Shown here: piece by piece, positions 7,167 to 16,505 of the stretch
Layout of the letters: each line of letters starts with the position of its first letter
Numbering within the stretch: position 1 is the first letter of the stretch
The notes under the pieces: model-generated
The model's database searches: none
Told to the model about the DNA's origin: nothing
The model's input: the letters and a program-made list of their open reading frames with translations, nothing else
NCBI GenBank assembly: GCA_029856155.1
Contig: JAHQWL010000053.1
Location: 1-37,041 of the forward strand
Source of the DNA: Promethearchaeia archaeon
Lineage (GTDB): Archaea > Asgardarchaeota > Lokiarchaeia > Sigyniarchaeales > SOKP01
DNA: 37,041 bases
Direction: 5' to 3'
Position numbers and translations under genes: made by a program

Positions 7167-9689
7167 ATGGATACTATATCAATTACTATTGATGGTACTA
7201 AGGTCGATGCAAAGAAAGGAATTAGTATTTTAGAAGCATCTCAAAATGCTGGTATTTATATCCCAAGTCTCTGTGCACATCCTGATTTGCCTCCTTTAGT
7301 TGGATTAAAGCCGAATAAGGAAGTTTTTCAAGGAAATTCTAAATTCAGAAATACTCAATCTAAAGAGCATCTAGGATGTCAGCTTTGTTTAATTAAAATA
7401 GAAGGGGTGGAAGGATTAGTAACATCATGCAATACCATTGCTGAAGAAGGTATGATTATCAGAACTGATTCATCAGAAATTCAAAACTTGCGGCGTGAAA
7501 AGTTGATGAATATACTTTCAAACCATCCTCATGCATGTTTAATATGTGCTCAGCGTGAGGGTTGTAGTCGTGAACCATGCTCACCTAATGTTCCGGTTGA
7601 AGAGCGTTGTTGTCCAATCTTAGGGAGATGTGAATTACAAAAAGTTGCGGAATATATTGGTATTCGCGAAGACACTCCACGTTATAAACCTCAAGGACGT
7701 GCGATTATTGAAGACGAACCACTTTTTATTCGAAATTATGAATTATGTATAGGTTGTACTAGGTGTGTAAGAGTATGTAGAGATGTTCGTGGTATTGAAG
7801 CTTTAGGATTTGTATATTCTAATGGAGAAACTATAGTTGGAAGTCTTGCACCTTCTCTCAAGGAATCTGGATGCAAGTTCTGTGGAGCTTGTGTTGAGGT
7901 TTGTCCTACAGGAGCACTCACAGATAAAAATATCCTATGGGCTGAACGTGAAAAATTGCTTGTTCCTTGTAGAAATAGTTGTCCATTAGAAATTGATGTG
8001 CCACGTTATATTCGATTAATTTCAGAGAAAAAGTATACTGAAGCAGCAGCAGTGATCCGAGAAAAAACACCTTTTCCTTCAGTTCTTGGAAGAGTGTGTT
8101 TTCATGATTGCGAAATTGAATGTCGTCGGAGTCAAATTAACGAACCTATTGCCATTTGTGCTTTAAAACGTTTTGCCATGGATCATGATAATGAATTATG
8201 GAAATCAAAAATAAGTATTAAACCTTTAACGGGGAGAAAAGTTGCTATTGTAGGTTCAGGTCCCTCTGGATTAACGGCAGCATATTACTTAAGAAGGTTA
8301 GGGCATTCAATCACAATTTTTGAAGCTAATTCTTATTTAGGAGGTATGTTAAGGCTGGGAATTCCTGAATATAGGTTACCACGAGCAGTTCTTCAGAAAG
8401 ATCTTGATCATATTTTAAGTATAGGAATTGAAGTTCAAACTGATAAAGTCGTAGGTGAACATTTATCAATTGAAGATTTGAAAGAACAGGGCTTTAATGC
8501 TATATTTTTAGCTATTGGTGCTCAAAATACTAAAAAGCTTAGTATTAAAGGTTTAGATCTCCCAAATATTTTATGGGGTCTTGATTTTCTGAAAAAAGTT
8601 AATCTTGGTGAAGAAGTAAAAGTATCAGATAGTGTTATCGTTATTGGTGGAGGAAATGTAGCTATAGATGTAGCTTTAACAGCTAGACGCCTAGGGGCTA
8701 AAGTGGTTCAATTAACCTGTCTAGAATGTAGAGAAGAAATGCCTGCTCATGAATGGGAAATTCAAAAAGCAATTGATGAAGGGATAACGCTTAACTGCTC
8801 TTGGGGACCAAAAAATGTTATTGATAAAGATGGTAAAATATCTGAAGTTGAGCTAGTTCATTGCGATTCTGTCTATGATGAGAATAATTTATTTAGTCCC
8901 ATTTTTAATGATGATAATCTAAAATCTATTAAAACTGAAATGGTTATTCTAGCAATAGGGCAAATTCCCGATTTATCTCTATTAGTGAGTGAAAGCAAAA
9001 TTAATATTTCGACATCTGGTTTAATTCATGTAAAAGAAGGAACTCTAGAGACCGATATACCTGGAATTTTTGCTGGTGGCGAGGTTATAAATAGTCCCAG
9101 CTCTGTAGTTGATGCAATAGAAATGGGGCGAAGAGCAGCTTCTTCAATTGACAAATATTTAGGGGGAAATGGGGAAATTGATGACATGTTTATCGAAACA
9201 GATGTTCCTAATCCAAATTTAGGACATGATGATAGTTTTTATGATAAACCACGTGTTCAAATGCCATTCCTGTCTATAGATGAACGTCAAAACAGTTTTA
9301 ATGAAATTGAATTAGGATTTAATGAGGAATTAGCAATTGAAGAAGCTAACCGATGTTTAAGATGTGATTTACGCTTTGAAATCTCTCCTATAGTGCTACC
9401 ACCTCAAAGATGGTTAGAATTAAATTCAGATAATATACAATCTGTACCTGAAGTTGAGGGTGTGGTACAAATATTAAACGAAAATCAAGAAATAATCTTA
9501 ATTCAAGGAACTCCTAATTTACGCAGAGCAATGGAAGAACAATTGGCATCAAATTCTAATGCTTGTTTTTTTGATTACGATGAAGATCCAATGTTCACAA
9601 AAAGAGAAAGTGAATTGCTTCAACAATTCATGCAACAATTTGGACGGTTCCCAGAAGGGAATGAAGATTTAGATGATGATCTCTTTTAA
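7167..9689 (+). CDS. bzdV: BzdV-like multi-FeS flavoprotein, NAD(P)H:ferredoxin oxidoreductase candidate
   Basis: An 840-residue fusion of a NuoG-like iron-sulfur head and a GltD-like flavin domain. Numbering from the GTG at 7158: [2Fe-2S] ligands Cys39, Cys74, Cys77, Cys91; a His-Cys cluster His123, Cys127, Cys130, Cys136; two [4Fe-4S] sites, Cys197/200/203/207 and Cys239/242/245/249; a GltD-type Cys set (271, 275, 314, 318, 322); the FAD loop VAIVGSGPSG at 362-371; the NAD(P) loop VIVIGGGNVAID at 493-504; and GIFAGGE for the second FAD contact. ATG 7167 is preferred because GAGAG is correctly spaced from it. Azoarcus bzd clusters encode BzdV, proposed to reduce ferredoxin for benzoyl-CoA reductase, and the same task is inferred here. 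The 34-residue spacer between the first two [2Fe-2S] cysteines is longer than the usual ten or so. The last 130 residues, with CLRCDLR, have no assigned role. Confidence 0.8.
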   Translation: MDTISITIDGTKVDAKKGISILEASQNAGIYIPSLCAHPDLPPLVGLKPNKEVFQGNSKFRNTQSKEHLGCQLCLIKIEGVEGLVTSCNTIAEEGMIIRTDSSEIQNLRREKLMNILSNHPHACLICAQREGCSREPCSPNVPVEERCCPILGRCELQKVAEYIGIREDTPRYKPQGRAIIEDEPLFIRNYELCIGCTRCVRVCRDVRGIEALGFVYSNGETIVGSLAPSLKESGCKFCGACVEVCPTGALTDKNILWAEREKLLVPCRNSCPLEIDVPRYIRLISEKKYTEAAAVIREKTPFPSVLGRVCFHDCEIECRRSQINEPIAICALKRFAMDHDNELWKSKISIKPLTGRKVAIVGSGPSGLTAAYYLRRLGHSITIFEANSYLGGMLRLGIPEYRLPRAVLQKDLDHILSIGIEVQTDKVVGEHLSIEDLKEQGFNAIFLAIGAQNTKKLSIKGLDLPNILWGLDFLKKVNLGEEVKVSDSVIVIGGGNVAIDVALTARRLGAKVVQLTCLECREEMPAHEWEIQKAIDEGITLNCSWGPKNVIDKDGKISEVELVHCDSVYDENNLFSPIFNDDNLKSIKTEMVILAIGQIPDLSLLVSESKINISTSGLIHVKEGTLETDIPGIFAGGEVINSPSSVVDAIEMGRRAASSIDKYLGGNGEIDDMFIETDVPNPNLGHDDSFYDKPRVQMPFLSIDERQNSFNEIELGFNEELAIEEANRCLRCDLRFEISPIVLPPQRWLELNSDNIQSVPEVEGVVQILNENQEIILIQGTPNLRRAMEEQLASNSNACFFDYDEDPMFTKRESELLQQFMQQFGRFPEGNEDLDDDLF

Positions 9690-9741
9690 ATTGAAAGAAA
9701 TATAAATAAAAAAGTAAGAAATGAATTTTTTTTGATTAATT

Positions 9742-11790
9742 ATGTATAACTATAAAAATATTTCTGTAATCTCTATTTTAGGTATTGTAGCTTTTCTTTT
9801 CATAGAATCTTTTTATAATGTTTTTGTTGATATTAACGCTTATATTTTTATGAATTTCTCAGAATTCCTAACTTTAATACCTACACTGTTAGTTCTTGTA
9901 TTTATTTTAATTGTTGAATTTTTCTTCTTTATATCAAGAAAGATCAAGAAAAAATACAAACCTTACATCTTAATTTACATTATTACAGGAATTCGAATTT
10001 GTTCTCAGTTTATTATCATTCCCAGTATAATTTTTATGCTAAACTTCCTTATGTTATTTTCAATCTTGATATTTTTCATGGGTTTCCTACTTCTAATGGA
10101 AATGAGTGAATCTTATATAACTTTCCCACAATTAATGGGAGGTCTGATAATCGGATTAGGGATTCAATTTATATTCTTAACTATTAATATTTCTTCAAGT
10201 CTTACTTCAGATGTTAGTAAAATTATTCCTATTTTTGTTTTTGTCGGTTTATTAATCCTTTTTAATAATTATATTTTTTTGCCTAATGATTTTGAGAAAT
10301 TCATATCTAGCAGAAATGAAAATATTAAGGATACAAATAGAAAATCTATCTCGTTATTTCATTTTATAATATTGGGAGTTCTATTCATCTTTTCAATGAT
10401 GTGGATCTTCAATCCAATGGCTCTTTCTGCATATGATATAATAAATCTCAGTATTAATGGTTTAATTCCAAATTCATTGAATGTTTGGCCCAGTTATGGT
10501 TTTACTTATTATATCTTTTTAATATTTCTCAGTGCTATTTTAAGTTATATAGTAACTATGAAGTTCATATTAACTCTAAATCAGAATATAATAAAGATCA
10601 TCTTCATATCATCTATTGGAGCTACAGCTCTCCTAACTGGACTTGGAATTTTTATAATAGAAAATGATTTTTCTATTTTATCTTCAATTTACATGTCACT
10701 AATGACCGTAATCGGTGTTTTTTCTATAGTTTTATATATTTCTTATTTATTCCTTTTTTATTCTTTTAATTCTCCTAAAACGCTACTGAAAGGAATTTTC
10801 ATTTTTTTCCTTACCAGTTTCTTCTTCATTATACTCCATGTTGAAATTCTATGGAGTGAATATATGTCATTAATATCTCATCTAATAATCCAAATAATGA
10901 CTGGTTTGGCACTAATTATACTTTATGAGATAAATAATTTGAAAAGTTCACTGACATTGAAAGAGCATTCAATCCATTTAAGTAAGCCAATTGTTATATC
11001 ATTTATTGGAATTTTCATAATTTATGGAATTTCAATAGGAATAGTAGTTAACGCTCACAAATTAGTTTCTGTACAAAAACCAAATCCTACTTTCATGATT
11101 TGGAATATACACAACGCTATTGGTGATGACGAAATATTTAATCTGGATCGTCTTGTACAAGACATTAAAGAGAATGATCCAGATATTTTGGGGTTAAATG
11201 AAGTCGATTTAGGCGCACTTAAAACTTCTTTTATAGATTTACCTTCATATTTTGCTCATAAGCTTAACATGTATTATTTTTACGGCTATACTTTTTATAA
11301 ACACTATGGAAATGTTATTTTAAGCAAATATCCTATATTGGAAGCAGAAATTATTCCATTACCGATTACCGATCAATCTAATGAACCTCGATCTTTAATT
11401 AAAGCCAAATTTCAGATAAATTCATCAATATGGACGGTATATGTTACTCATTTATCTACGAGTTCAGATGACAGGCTAATTCAAGTTCCATATATAATTA
11501 ATGAAATTCAAAAAGAAATCTCATTTGAAAATATCATATGGATGGGTGATTTTAATCTTGAACCCAGTTCTACAGAATATTCATTGATAAATAGTACTTC
11601 AACTCTGAATTTTACTGATAGTTATAGATTCCTTAATTCTGATCCTGGTTATACGAGTCATTTTGATGAAAATCATATTCCACGTAAAAGAATTGATTAT
11701 ATTTTGTGTTCTCCAGATTTGATACCACAGATTAGTGAGGTTTATTGCTCAATTAGCTCTGATCACTGTGCTGTTATAACACAATTTTAA
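9742..11790 (+). CDS. Polytopic membrane protein with C-terminal EEP phosphatase/nuclease-fold domain (CWH43-like layout)
   Basis: 682 residues. Residues 1 to about 445 hold roughly 13 strongly hydrophobic segments. Residues 448-682 form an endonuclease/exonuclease/phosphatase domain. Conserved family positions are present: Asn455 (IWNIHN), Glu487 (GLNEVD), His570 (VTHLS), Asp603 and Asn605 (GDFNLEP), Asp652 (RIDYIL), and Asp674-His675 (SSDHCAV). The stretch LNMYYFYGYTFYKHYGNVIL then SKYPI resembles eukaryotic CWH43/PGAP2-interacting protein, which joins a multi-helix N-terminus to the same domain and acts in GPI-lipid remodelling. With 13 helices and the N-terminus inside, the catalytic domain would face outside. 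A phosphodiesterase or phosphatase acting on lipid headgroups is plausible but unproven; a secreted nuclease is the alternative. It ends 30 bases from the convergent etfA gene. Confidence 0.75.
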   Translation: MYNYKNISVISILGIVAFLFIESFYNVFVDINAYIFMNFSEFLTLIPTLLVLVFILIVEFFFFISRKIKKKYKPYILIYIITGIRICSQFIIIPSIIFMLNFLMLFSILIFFMGFLLLMEMSESYITFPQLMGGLIIGLGIQFIFLTINISSSLTSDVSKIIPIFVFVGLLILFNNYIFLPNDFEKFISSRNENIKDTNRKSISLFHFIILGVLFIFSMMWIFNPMALSAYDIINLSINGLIPNSLNVWPSYGFTYYIFLIFLSAILSYIVTMKFILTLNQNIIKIIFISSIGATALLTGLGIFIIENDFSILSSIYMSLMTVIGVFSIVLYISYLFLFYSFNSPKTLLKGIFIFFLTSFFFIILHVEILWSEYMSLISHLIIQIMTGLALIILYEINNLKSSLTLKEHSIHLSKPIVISFIGIFIIYGISIGIVVNAHKLVSVQKPNPTFMIWNIHNAIGDDEIFNLDRLVQDIKENDPDILGLNEVDLGALKTSFIDLPSYFAHKLNMYYFYGYTFYKHYGNVILSKYPILEAEIIPLPITDQSNEPRSLIKAKFQINSSIWTVYVTHLSTSSDDRLIQVPYIINEIQKEISFENIIWMGDFNLEPSSTEYSLINSTSTLNFTDSYRFLNSDPGYTSHFDENHIPRKRIDYILCSPDLIPQISEVYCSISSDHCAVITQF

Positions 11791-11820
11791 TTATGGGAAA
11801 TTTAATCTTAGTTATCTAAT

Positions 11821-13014
11821 TCAATCGTTCTTTAGTTTTTCTTTCAAAGCTTTCGTTAATATCGGTATAACTTCACATAGATCACCCACAATTCCATAAT
11901 TTGCCACATTAAATATCGCAGCTTCAGGATCTTTATTAATTGCGATAATGATATCGCTACTTTTCATTCCTACTAAGTGTTGGATTGTTCCTGAAATTCC
12001 GCAAGCAATGTATATCTTTGGAGAAACAGTATTTCCACTTTGTCCGACTTGTTGTGATTTTGGAATCCAGCCTAAATCAACAGCAGCTCTGCTCGCTCCC
12101 ACAGCTGCATTTAATACATTGGCTAAGTCCTCAATCAACTTAAAATTCTCCTTATTTCCAACACCTCTACCACCAGATACAATAGTATCCGCTTCACATA
12201 CGGGAATACCACATTCGAAAGCATTTCCCCTGATTACTTCTTTTGTTTTTACCTTTAAACCTTGAAGATCTACGTTTACCGGCACTTCAATGATTTCTGC
12301 ATTATTACCAGCTTGAATCGGTGCCATTTCCATAACGTTTGGTCTGACTGTTGCCATTTGGGGGCGTGTTGCAGGACAAATAATATCAGCCATAATATTT
12401 CCACCAAATGCAGGTCTTGTCTGTAATAATAATCCATCTCGTATTGACAAGCCAGTACAATCGGCAGTAAGCCCCAATTCAAGAGTTGCAGCTACCCTTG
12501 GTGCAAGATCCCTTCCATTTATTGTTGCAGGATATAATACAATATTTGGGTTATATTTTGAAATTATTCCTGTAATTACAGAAGAATAAGTTTCAGTATG
12601 ATAATCCCTAAGAGCTTCATGTTCAGCAACATATATTTTGTAAGCACCACGCTTAGAGAACTCCTGAGAAAACCTTTTTACATTATCTCCTAAAAGTAGC
12701 ACACAAGCTCTTTGATAAATAATATCTGCTAATTCTCTTGCTTTACCCAACAATTCAAATGAGACATTTCTAACCTTTCCATCTTTTATTTCAGCAACAA
12801 CCCATACATCCTGATACTTTGAAAAGTCAATCTCTTCAATTTTTTTCCGCTGAATTGTAATTGCCCCTACATTACATTGATCGACACATGCACCACAAAG
12901 AGTACACTTATCTCCTATCACCGCTATTTTTTCTACAATTGTTATTGCTCCAAATGGGCATGCTTTTTCACATAAACCACAACCCGTACATTTTTTCTTG
13001 TCTACTATAATCAA
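11821..13014 (-). CDS. etfA: Electron transfer flavoprotein alpha subunit with N-terminal 2[4Fe-4S] domain
   Basis: 397 residues. The N-terminal ferredoxin domain has Cys9, Cys12, Cys15, Cys19 and Cys37, Cys40, Cys43, Cys47, ligating two [4Fe-4S] clusters. The EtfA N-terminal domain follows, then the C-terminal FAD domain with VSGGRGVGNKENF, VGQSGNTVSPKIYIACGISG and FNVANYGIVGD. Ferredoxin-fused EtfA proteins belong to complexes such as caffeyl-CoA reductase CarCDE and lactate dehydrogenase/Etf, where electron bifurcation or confurcation links NADH, ferredoxin and an acyl-CoA. The gene begins one base after etfB ends, in an acd-etfB-etfA operon on the minus strand. A direct role in oxidising ring-cleavage acyl-CoA products is inferred from the neighbourhood. 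Confidence 0.92.
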   Translation of the reverse strand: MIIVDKKKCTGCGLCEKACPFGAITIVEKIAVIGDKCTLCGACVDQCNVGAITIQRKKIEEIDFSKYQDVWVVAEIKDGKVRNVSFELLGKARELADIIYQRACVLLLGDNVKRFSQEFSKRGAYKIYVAEHEALRDYHTETYSSVITGIISKYNPNIVLYPATINGRDLAPRVAATLELGLTADCTGLSIRDGLLLQTRPAFGGNIMADIICPATRPQMATVRPNVMEMAPIQAGNNAEIIEVPVNVDLQGLKVKTKEVIRGNAFECGIPVCEADTIVSGGRGVGNKENFKLIEDLANVLNAAVGASRAAVDLGWIPKSQQVGQSGNTVSPKIYIACGISGTIQHLVGMKSSDIIIAINKDPEAAIFNVANYGIVGDLCEVIPILTKALKEKLKND

Positions 13015-13015
13015 T

Positions 13016-13804
13016 TTAAATCACTTTATCTTTAGATAATAATTCAATTAATTTTTGAACCGAAACTTCAGGAGTTTCTTCTTTAATAACAACCCCTTGT
13101 TGTCTTGCAGGTGGAGAATAAACCTTAATAACTTCAGTTAATGACCCATTTAACCCATAATCATCCTTATTACCTCCGAGTTCATCTGCATCCAAGGTAG
13201 AGAATGGCTTTTTATTTGCTTTCATTATACTCATCATGGGAGGATTGGTTGGCTCAAAGGAAGATGGTGTTGTTCCAGTTATAAGTACTGGAAGTCTTAC
13301 TTCTACAATTTTGTACCCATCATCTGTTTGAACTTTTGCTGTTAATTTTTTACCTACTAATTTTTCAACACTTTCACAGTGTGTTATCTGTGGAATCCTT
13401 AATTGAGCTGCAATTTCAGGTCCTACCTGAGCAGTGTCTCCATCAATTGCTTGTAGACCACAGAAAATGATATTAAAATTACCAATTTTCTTGATACACT
13501 GAGTTAAAGTATATGATGTTGCCCATGTATCAGCACCAGCAAAAGCTCTATCACTTAGTAAGATGGCTTTGTCTGCCCCTAATGCTAGACATTTCAATAA
13601 AGCTTTTTTAGCTTGAGGTGGTCCCATGGAAATAACAATAATTTCATCACCTTCTTGTCTGATCTTAATAGCTTCCTCAAGCGCAAACTGGTCGAAGGGA
13701 TTTAGAATACTGGGGATACCCTCTCTTATTAATGTGTTGGTCTCTGGGTCAATTTTAACTTCAGTTGTATCTGGAACTTGTTTTACACATACAATAAATC
13801 TCAT
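13016..13804 (-). CDS. etfB: Electron transfer flavoprotein beta subunit
   Basis: Canonical EtfB of 262 residues, starting MRFIVCVKQVPDTTEVKID. The adenine-nucleotide binding core includes LGADKAILLSDRAFAGADTW, then NIIFCGLQAIDGDTAQVGPE, followed by LRIPQITHCE and LPVLITGTTP. In bifurcating ETFs the beta subunit binds the bifurcating FAD near this loop. An upstream in-frame TTG at 13846 would add 14 residues, but homologues start at the ATG 13804, which I use. It forms the heterodimer with the EtfA encoded immediately downstream and probably accepts electrons from the acyl-CoA dehydrogenase encoded upstream. Confidence 0.92.
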   Translation of the reverse strand: MRFIVCVKQVPDTTEVKIDPETNTLIREGIPSILNPFDQFALEEAIKIRQEGDEIIVISMGPPQAKKALLKCLALGADKAILLSDRAFAGADTWATSYTLTQCIKKIGNFNIIFCGLQAIDGDTAQVGPEIAAQLRIPQITHCESVEKLVGKKLTAKVQTDDGYKIVEVRLPVLITGTTPSSFEPTNPPMMSIMKANKKPFSTLDADELGGNKDDYGLNGSLTEVIKVYSPPARQQGVVIKEETPEVSVQKLIELLSKDKVI

Positions 13805-13893
13805 AGTTTCATCAAAATTCAAATAAGATTCTATATTCAATCTCAATCTTTTAAGAGTTAAATAAAAATATTAAAAATATAAAAAAAAGTTAA

Positions 13894-15078
13894 TTAATAT
13901 TGTTTCTTACCAAGTAGCTCTCTCGCTACAATCATTTTCATTACTTCTTTTGTTCCTTCTGCAAGTGAAAATGATCTAACAGCTCTCCATGCAGCTTGAT
14001 CAAGGCATTCTCGTGAATATCCAAAAGCTCCTTGCCATTGCATGACATCATTTATAGCATCACAAGCCCAGTCTGAGCAGAACATCTTAGCTTGAGCTAC
14101 GATATTACTTGTTTCGAATCTACTTACCTTGCCTTCTTGTTCTAAGTCAATAGTCTTTAAAGCTTTATAACCCAAATCCCTTAACATATTCAATTTTGTA
14201 TAGTGTTCAGCCAGTCTAAAATTTATTTCTTGATATTGCGCTAAAGGTTTTCCAAATGATTTTCTTTCTTTAATATAACTAATTCCGTTTTCTAATGATT
14301 TCAAGCCAGCTGATGCGCAAATTACAGAAATTAATGCCCTTGCGTATTCATATCCTTCATGGAGTATGTAGAATCCTTTGTTTTCTTCTCCTAATATATA
14401 ATGTTTTGGGATTCTTACATTATCTATAGAGAACCCACCGCATGAAATCCCCTCTCTACCTAAATCGTTTATATAGGTAGGTGTAATTCCTTCAGCAGTT
14501 AAGGGTAAATAAAATGTAGTCATTCCTCTTGTCCCACGCTCAGGAGTTTGATGAGCAATTGTGATATGTCCGCCACCGTGTGTTACTGCCTCTCTTACGC
14601 CACTAATGTACATTTTTTCACCGTTCACCACAAATCCATCTCCATCTGGCTTTATAGTTGTCTTAGTAGCGCCTACATCAGAACCAGCATCACTTTCAGT
14701 TGTAGCGATTCCAAGGAACCATTCTCCTGAGACTGTTTTTGGAAAAATTTCTTGCTTTGCTTCTTCAGTTCCATATTTATTTAAAAGAAAACCCCATGAT
14801 GCAGGGACCAAGTAATATACACATGTGGAGCCAGTGCAATCCGCTTTTGCTAATTCTTCTGCTATAACACCGGCACTCACAGCATCTAATCCAGGACCAC
14901 CATACTTTTCATCTGCTGTACACGTCATAAGTCCTAATTCTGCCATACCCTTGACTACATCTCTAGGTATTGCCTTAGTTTCTTCCATTTGAAGAGCAAT
15001 TGGAGCTATTTTACTTTGAGCAAATTCCCTTACACTTTCCCGAATCATTTCTTGTTCTTCAGTAAATTTGATACTCAT
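13894..15078 (-). CDS. Acyl-CoA dehydrogenase
   Basis: FAD-dependent acyl-CoA dehydrogenase of 394 residues, the usual family length. The N-terminal helical domain begins FTEEQEMIRESVREFAQSKI. The middle beta domain holds the FAD/substrate segment IATTESDAGSDV. The C-terminal domain carries the catalytic base Glu374 in FSLAEGTKEVMKM, equivalent to Glu376 of medium-chain enzymes, and ends with ARELLGK. It is the first gene of a minus-strand operon with etfB and etfA, its natural electron acceptors. Candidate substrates are a short-chain acyl-CoA, glutaryl-CoA or an alicyclic acyl-CoA from aromatic degradation; the sequence alone does not decide. The start ATG at 15078 has AAAAAGGT upstream. 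Confidence 0.9.
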   Translation of the reverse strand: MSIKFTEEQEMIRESVREFAQSKIAPIALQMEETKAIPRDVVKGMAELGLMTCTADEKYGGPGLDAVSAGVIAEELAKADCTGSTCVYYLVPASWGFLLNKYGTEEAKQEIFPKTVSGEWFLGIATTESDAGSDVGATKTTIKPDGDGFVVNGEKMYISGVREAVTHGGGHITIAHQTPERGTRGMTTFYLPLTAEGITPTYINDLGREGISCGGFSIDNVRIPKHYILGEENKGFYILHEGYEYARALISVICASAGLKSLENGISYIKERKSFGKPLAQYQEINFRLAEHYTKLNMLRDLGYKALKTIDLEQEGKVSRFETSNIVAQAKMFCSDWACDAINDVMQWQGAFGYSRECLDQAAWRAVRSFSLAEGTKEVMKMIVARELLGKKQY

Positions 15079-15214
15079 ATATCTTACCTTTTTAATAATA
15101 GTTAAACTGTATACCTTTTAATTGCTAAAAATTCTTAAGGTTTATTGTTCAATTAGAAGGTCAAATTAATTGGGAATAAAATGGGTCGAAAAAACTAAAC
15201 AGTACTTATTAATT

Positions 15215-15622
15215 CTACCTTTCTACAATGGTAAATCCTTTTTTTTCTAAAATATCTATTGCTTCCTCGATAATTGTGTCTTCAACACGTAATATAAGCA
15301 TAGATTCATCTTTTACAAGGGTACTATAGAAATAATCAATATTTATCTTGTGTTCTCCTAAAGTTTTTGGTATCTCATAAAGCGCTTTAGGATGATCATT
15401 CAATCTAACAGCAATGACATGAGTAGTAGAGATAAGAAAATCTTTTTTTTCTAATAAGTTAATGCACTTTTCTGGGTTATCAACTAAGATTAATATTAAC
15501 CCATATTCACTTGTTTTTGCTACTGTTAAAGCTCGAATAAAAATTTTGTTATCCATAAGAAGTTTTATAAAATTAGCAAGTTCACCGGGTCTATCTTCTA
15601 AGAACACTGAAAGTTGAATCAT
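15215..15622 (-). CDS. Tandem ACT-domain protein
   Basis: 135-residue protein made of two ACT domains and nothing else. The first starts MIQLSVFLEDRPGELANFI, with the typical RPGEL turn where amino-acid ligands bind, and the second covers HVIAVRLNDHPKALYEIP and the following helix. Stand-alone double-ACT proteins usually sense amino acids or aromatic acids and regulate partner enzymes; some archaeal and bacterial ones lie beside phenylacetate- or indolepyruvate-related genes. A longer frame up to 15754 exists, but its extra 44 residues are AT-driven, lack domain character and overlap the divergent methyltransferase gene. I therefore start at ATG 15622. It is transcribed alone, 136 bases downstream of the acyl-CoA dehydrogenase start. 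Confidence 0.8.
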   Translation of the reverse strand: MIQLSVFLEDRPGELANFIKLLMDNKIFIRALTVAKTSEYGLILILVDNPEKCINLLEKKDFLISTTHVIAVRLNDHPKALYEIPKTLGEHKINIDYFYSTLVKDESMLILRVEDTIIEEAIDILEKKGFTIVER

Positions 15623-15727
15623 TTTAACCAAATTTTTAAAAAGTAAATAGATGTTAAATTTTAATATTCCGTTTTTTTTAAACTTAGTAAGAAAATTATT
15701 ATGAATATATGATTTTAAATTAAACTG

Positions 15728-16498
15728 ATGTTGAAGGATTTTTACGATAAACACAAAAATTTTTCCTTTAGAACTCTATCAGAGTACTATCTATCTCCTG
15801 GAATAAGATGTAAATTTGATTTATTGAAAGAAAATATTAATTTTAAAAGAAAATTTTCACATGGCATTGATCTTGGTTCATCTGGAAATTCATTCCTCTC
15901 TTTTCTAGATAATATAAAGCAAAAATCTTTCTTTGATATTTCAGACATTCCATTAAAGCAATATACAAATAAAGATGTATGTTTCCCTCTGTGTGGAGAT
16001 ATTAATAACTTACCATATAGAGATGAAGCATTTGATTTTATAAGTGCTCTCGATGTTTTAGAGCATGTTAAGAATGATAACTTAGCAGTATCAGAAATAG
16101 GCAGGATCCTAAAGAAAAATGGGATAGCTGTAATAACAGTTCCTCACAGAATGAAATATTACACAATCCAGGATAAAATAATAGGACATTATAGACGGTA
16201 TGAAATAAAACAGATTATTTCTCTTTTCAATAAATTTAATCTAAGAAACCTAAGAATCTTTGGCGTTTATGGGCGATTAATGATAATAGCAGATATACAA
16301 TCTACGAATCCTAAAAAAATTGAACAGAGTCTTATTCAATTAAGAAATAAATACGAATCCAATGTTTTATTTCGAAAATTTTGGAATATTATTGTAGGAA
16401 TTCTGTCTAAGTTTATGAAAATAGACGCAAAATATCAGTCTAACAAAAAAATTAGGAACATTGGTTTAATTTTTATAAAGAAAGAATTATATGTTTAA
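15728..16498 (+). CDS. SAM-dependent methyltransferase (type 11)
   Basis: 256-residue methyltransferase. Motif I is atypical, HGIDLGSSGNSFLSFL around residues 45-60. Post-motifs are clear: LPYRDEAFDFISALDVLEHV, then EIGRILKKNGIAVITVPHR, the standard type 11 signature. The C-terminus is basic and hydrophobic (KFWNIIVGILSKFMKI), perhaps contacting a membrane or lipid substrate. A TATA-like GAATATATG at 15703-15711 is only about 20 bases before the ATG, so the mRNA may be almost leaderless. It diverges from the ACT gene across about 105 bases and converges with the zinc-ribbon gene, 7 bases from its end. Substrate unknown. Confidence 0.8.
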   Translation: MLKDFYDKHKNFSFRTLSEYYLSPGIRCKFDLLKENINFKRKFSHGIDLGSSGNSFLSFLDNIKQKSFFDISDIPLKQYTNKDVCFPLCGDINNLPYRDEAFDFISALDVLEHVKNDNLAVSEIGRILKKNGIAVITVPHRMKYYTIQDKIIGHYRRYEIKQIISLFNKFNLRNLRIFGVYGRLMIIADIQSTNPKKIEQSLIQLRNKYESNVLFRKFWNIIVGILSKFMKIDAKYQSNKKIRNIGLIFIKKELYV

Positions 16499-16505
16499 GA
16501 ATCAA

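Noticed and set aside
11948..12265. Plus-strand open frame of 105 codons opposite etfA
   Set aside because: Lies entirely within a strongly conserved etfA sequence on the other strand; no independent motif.
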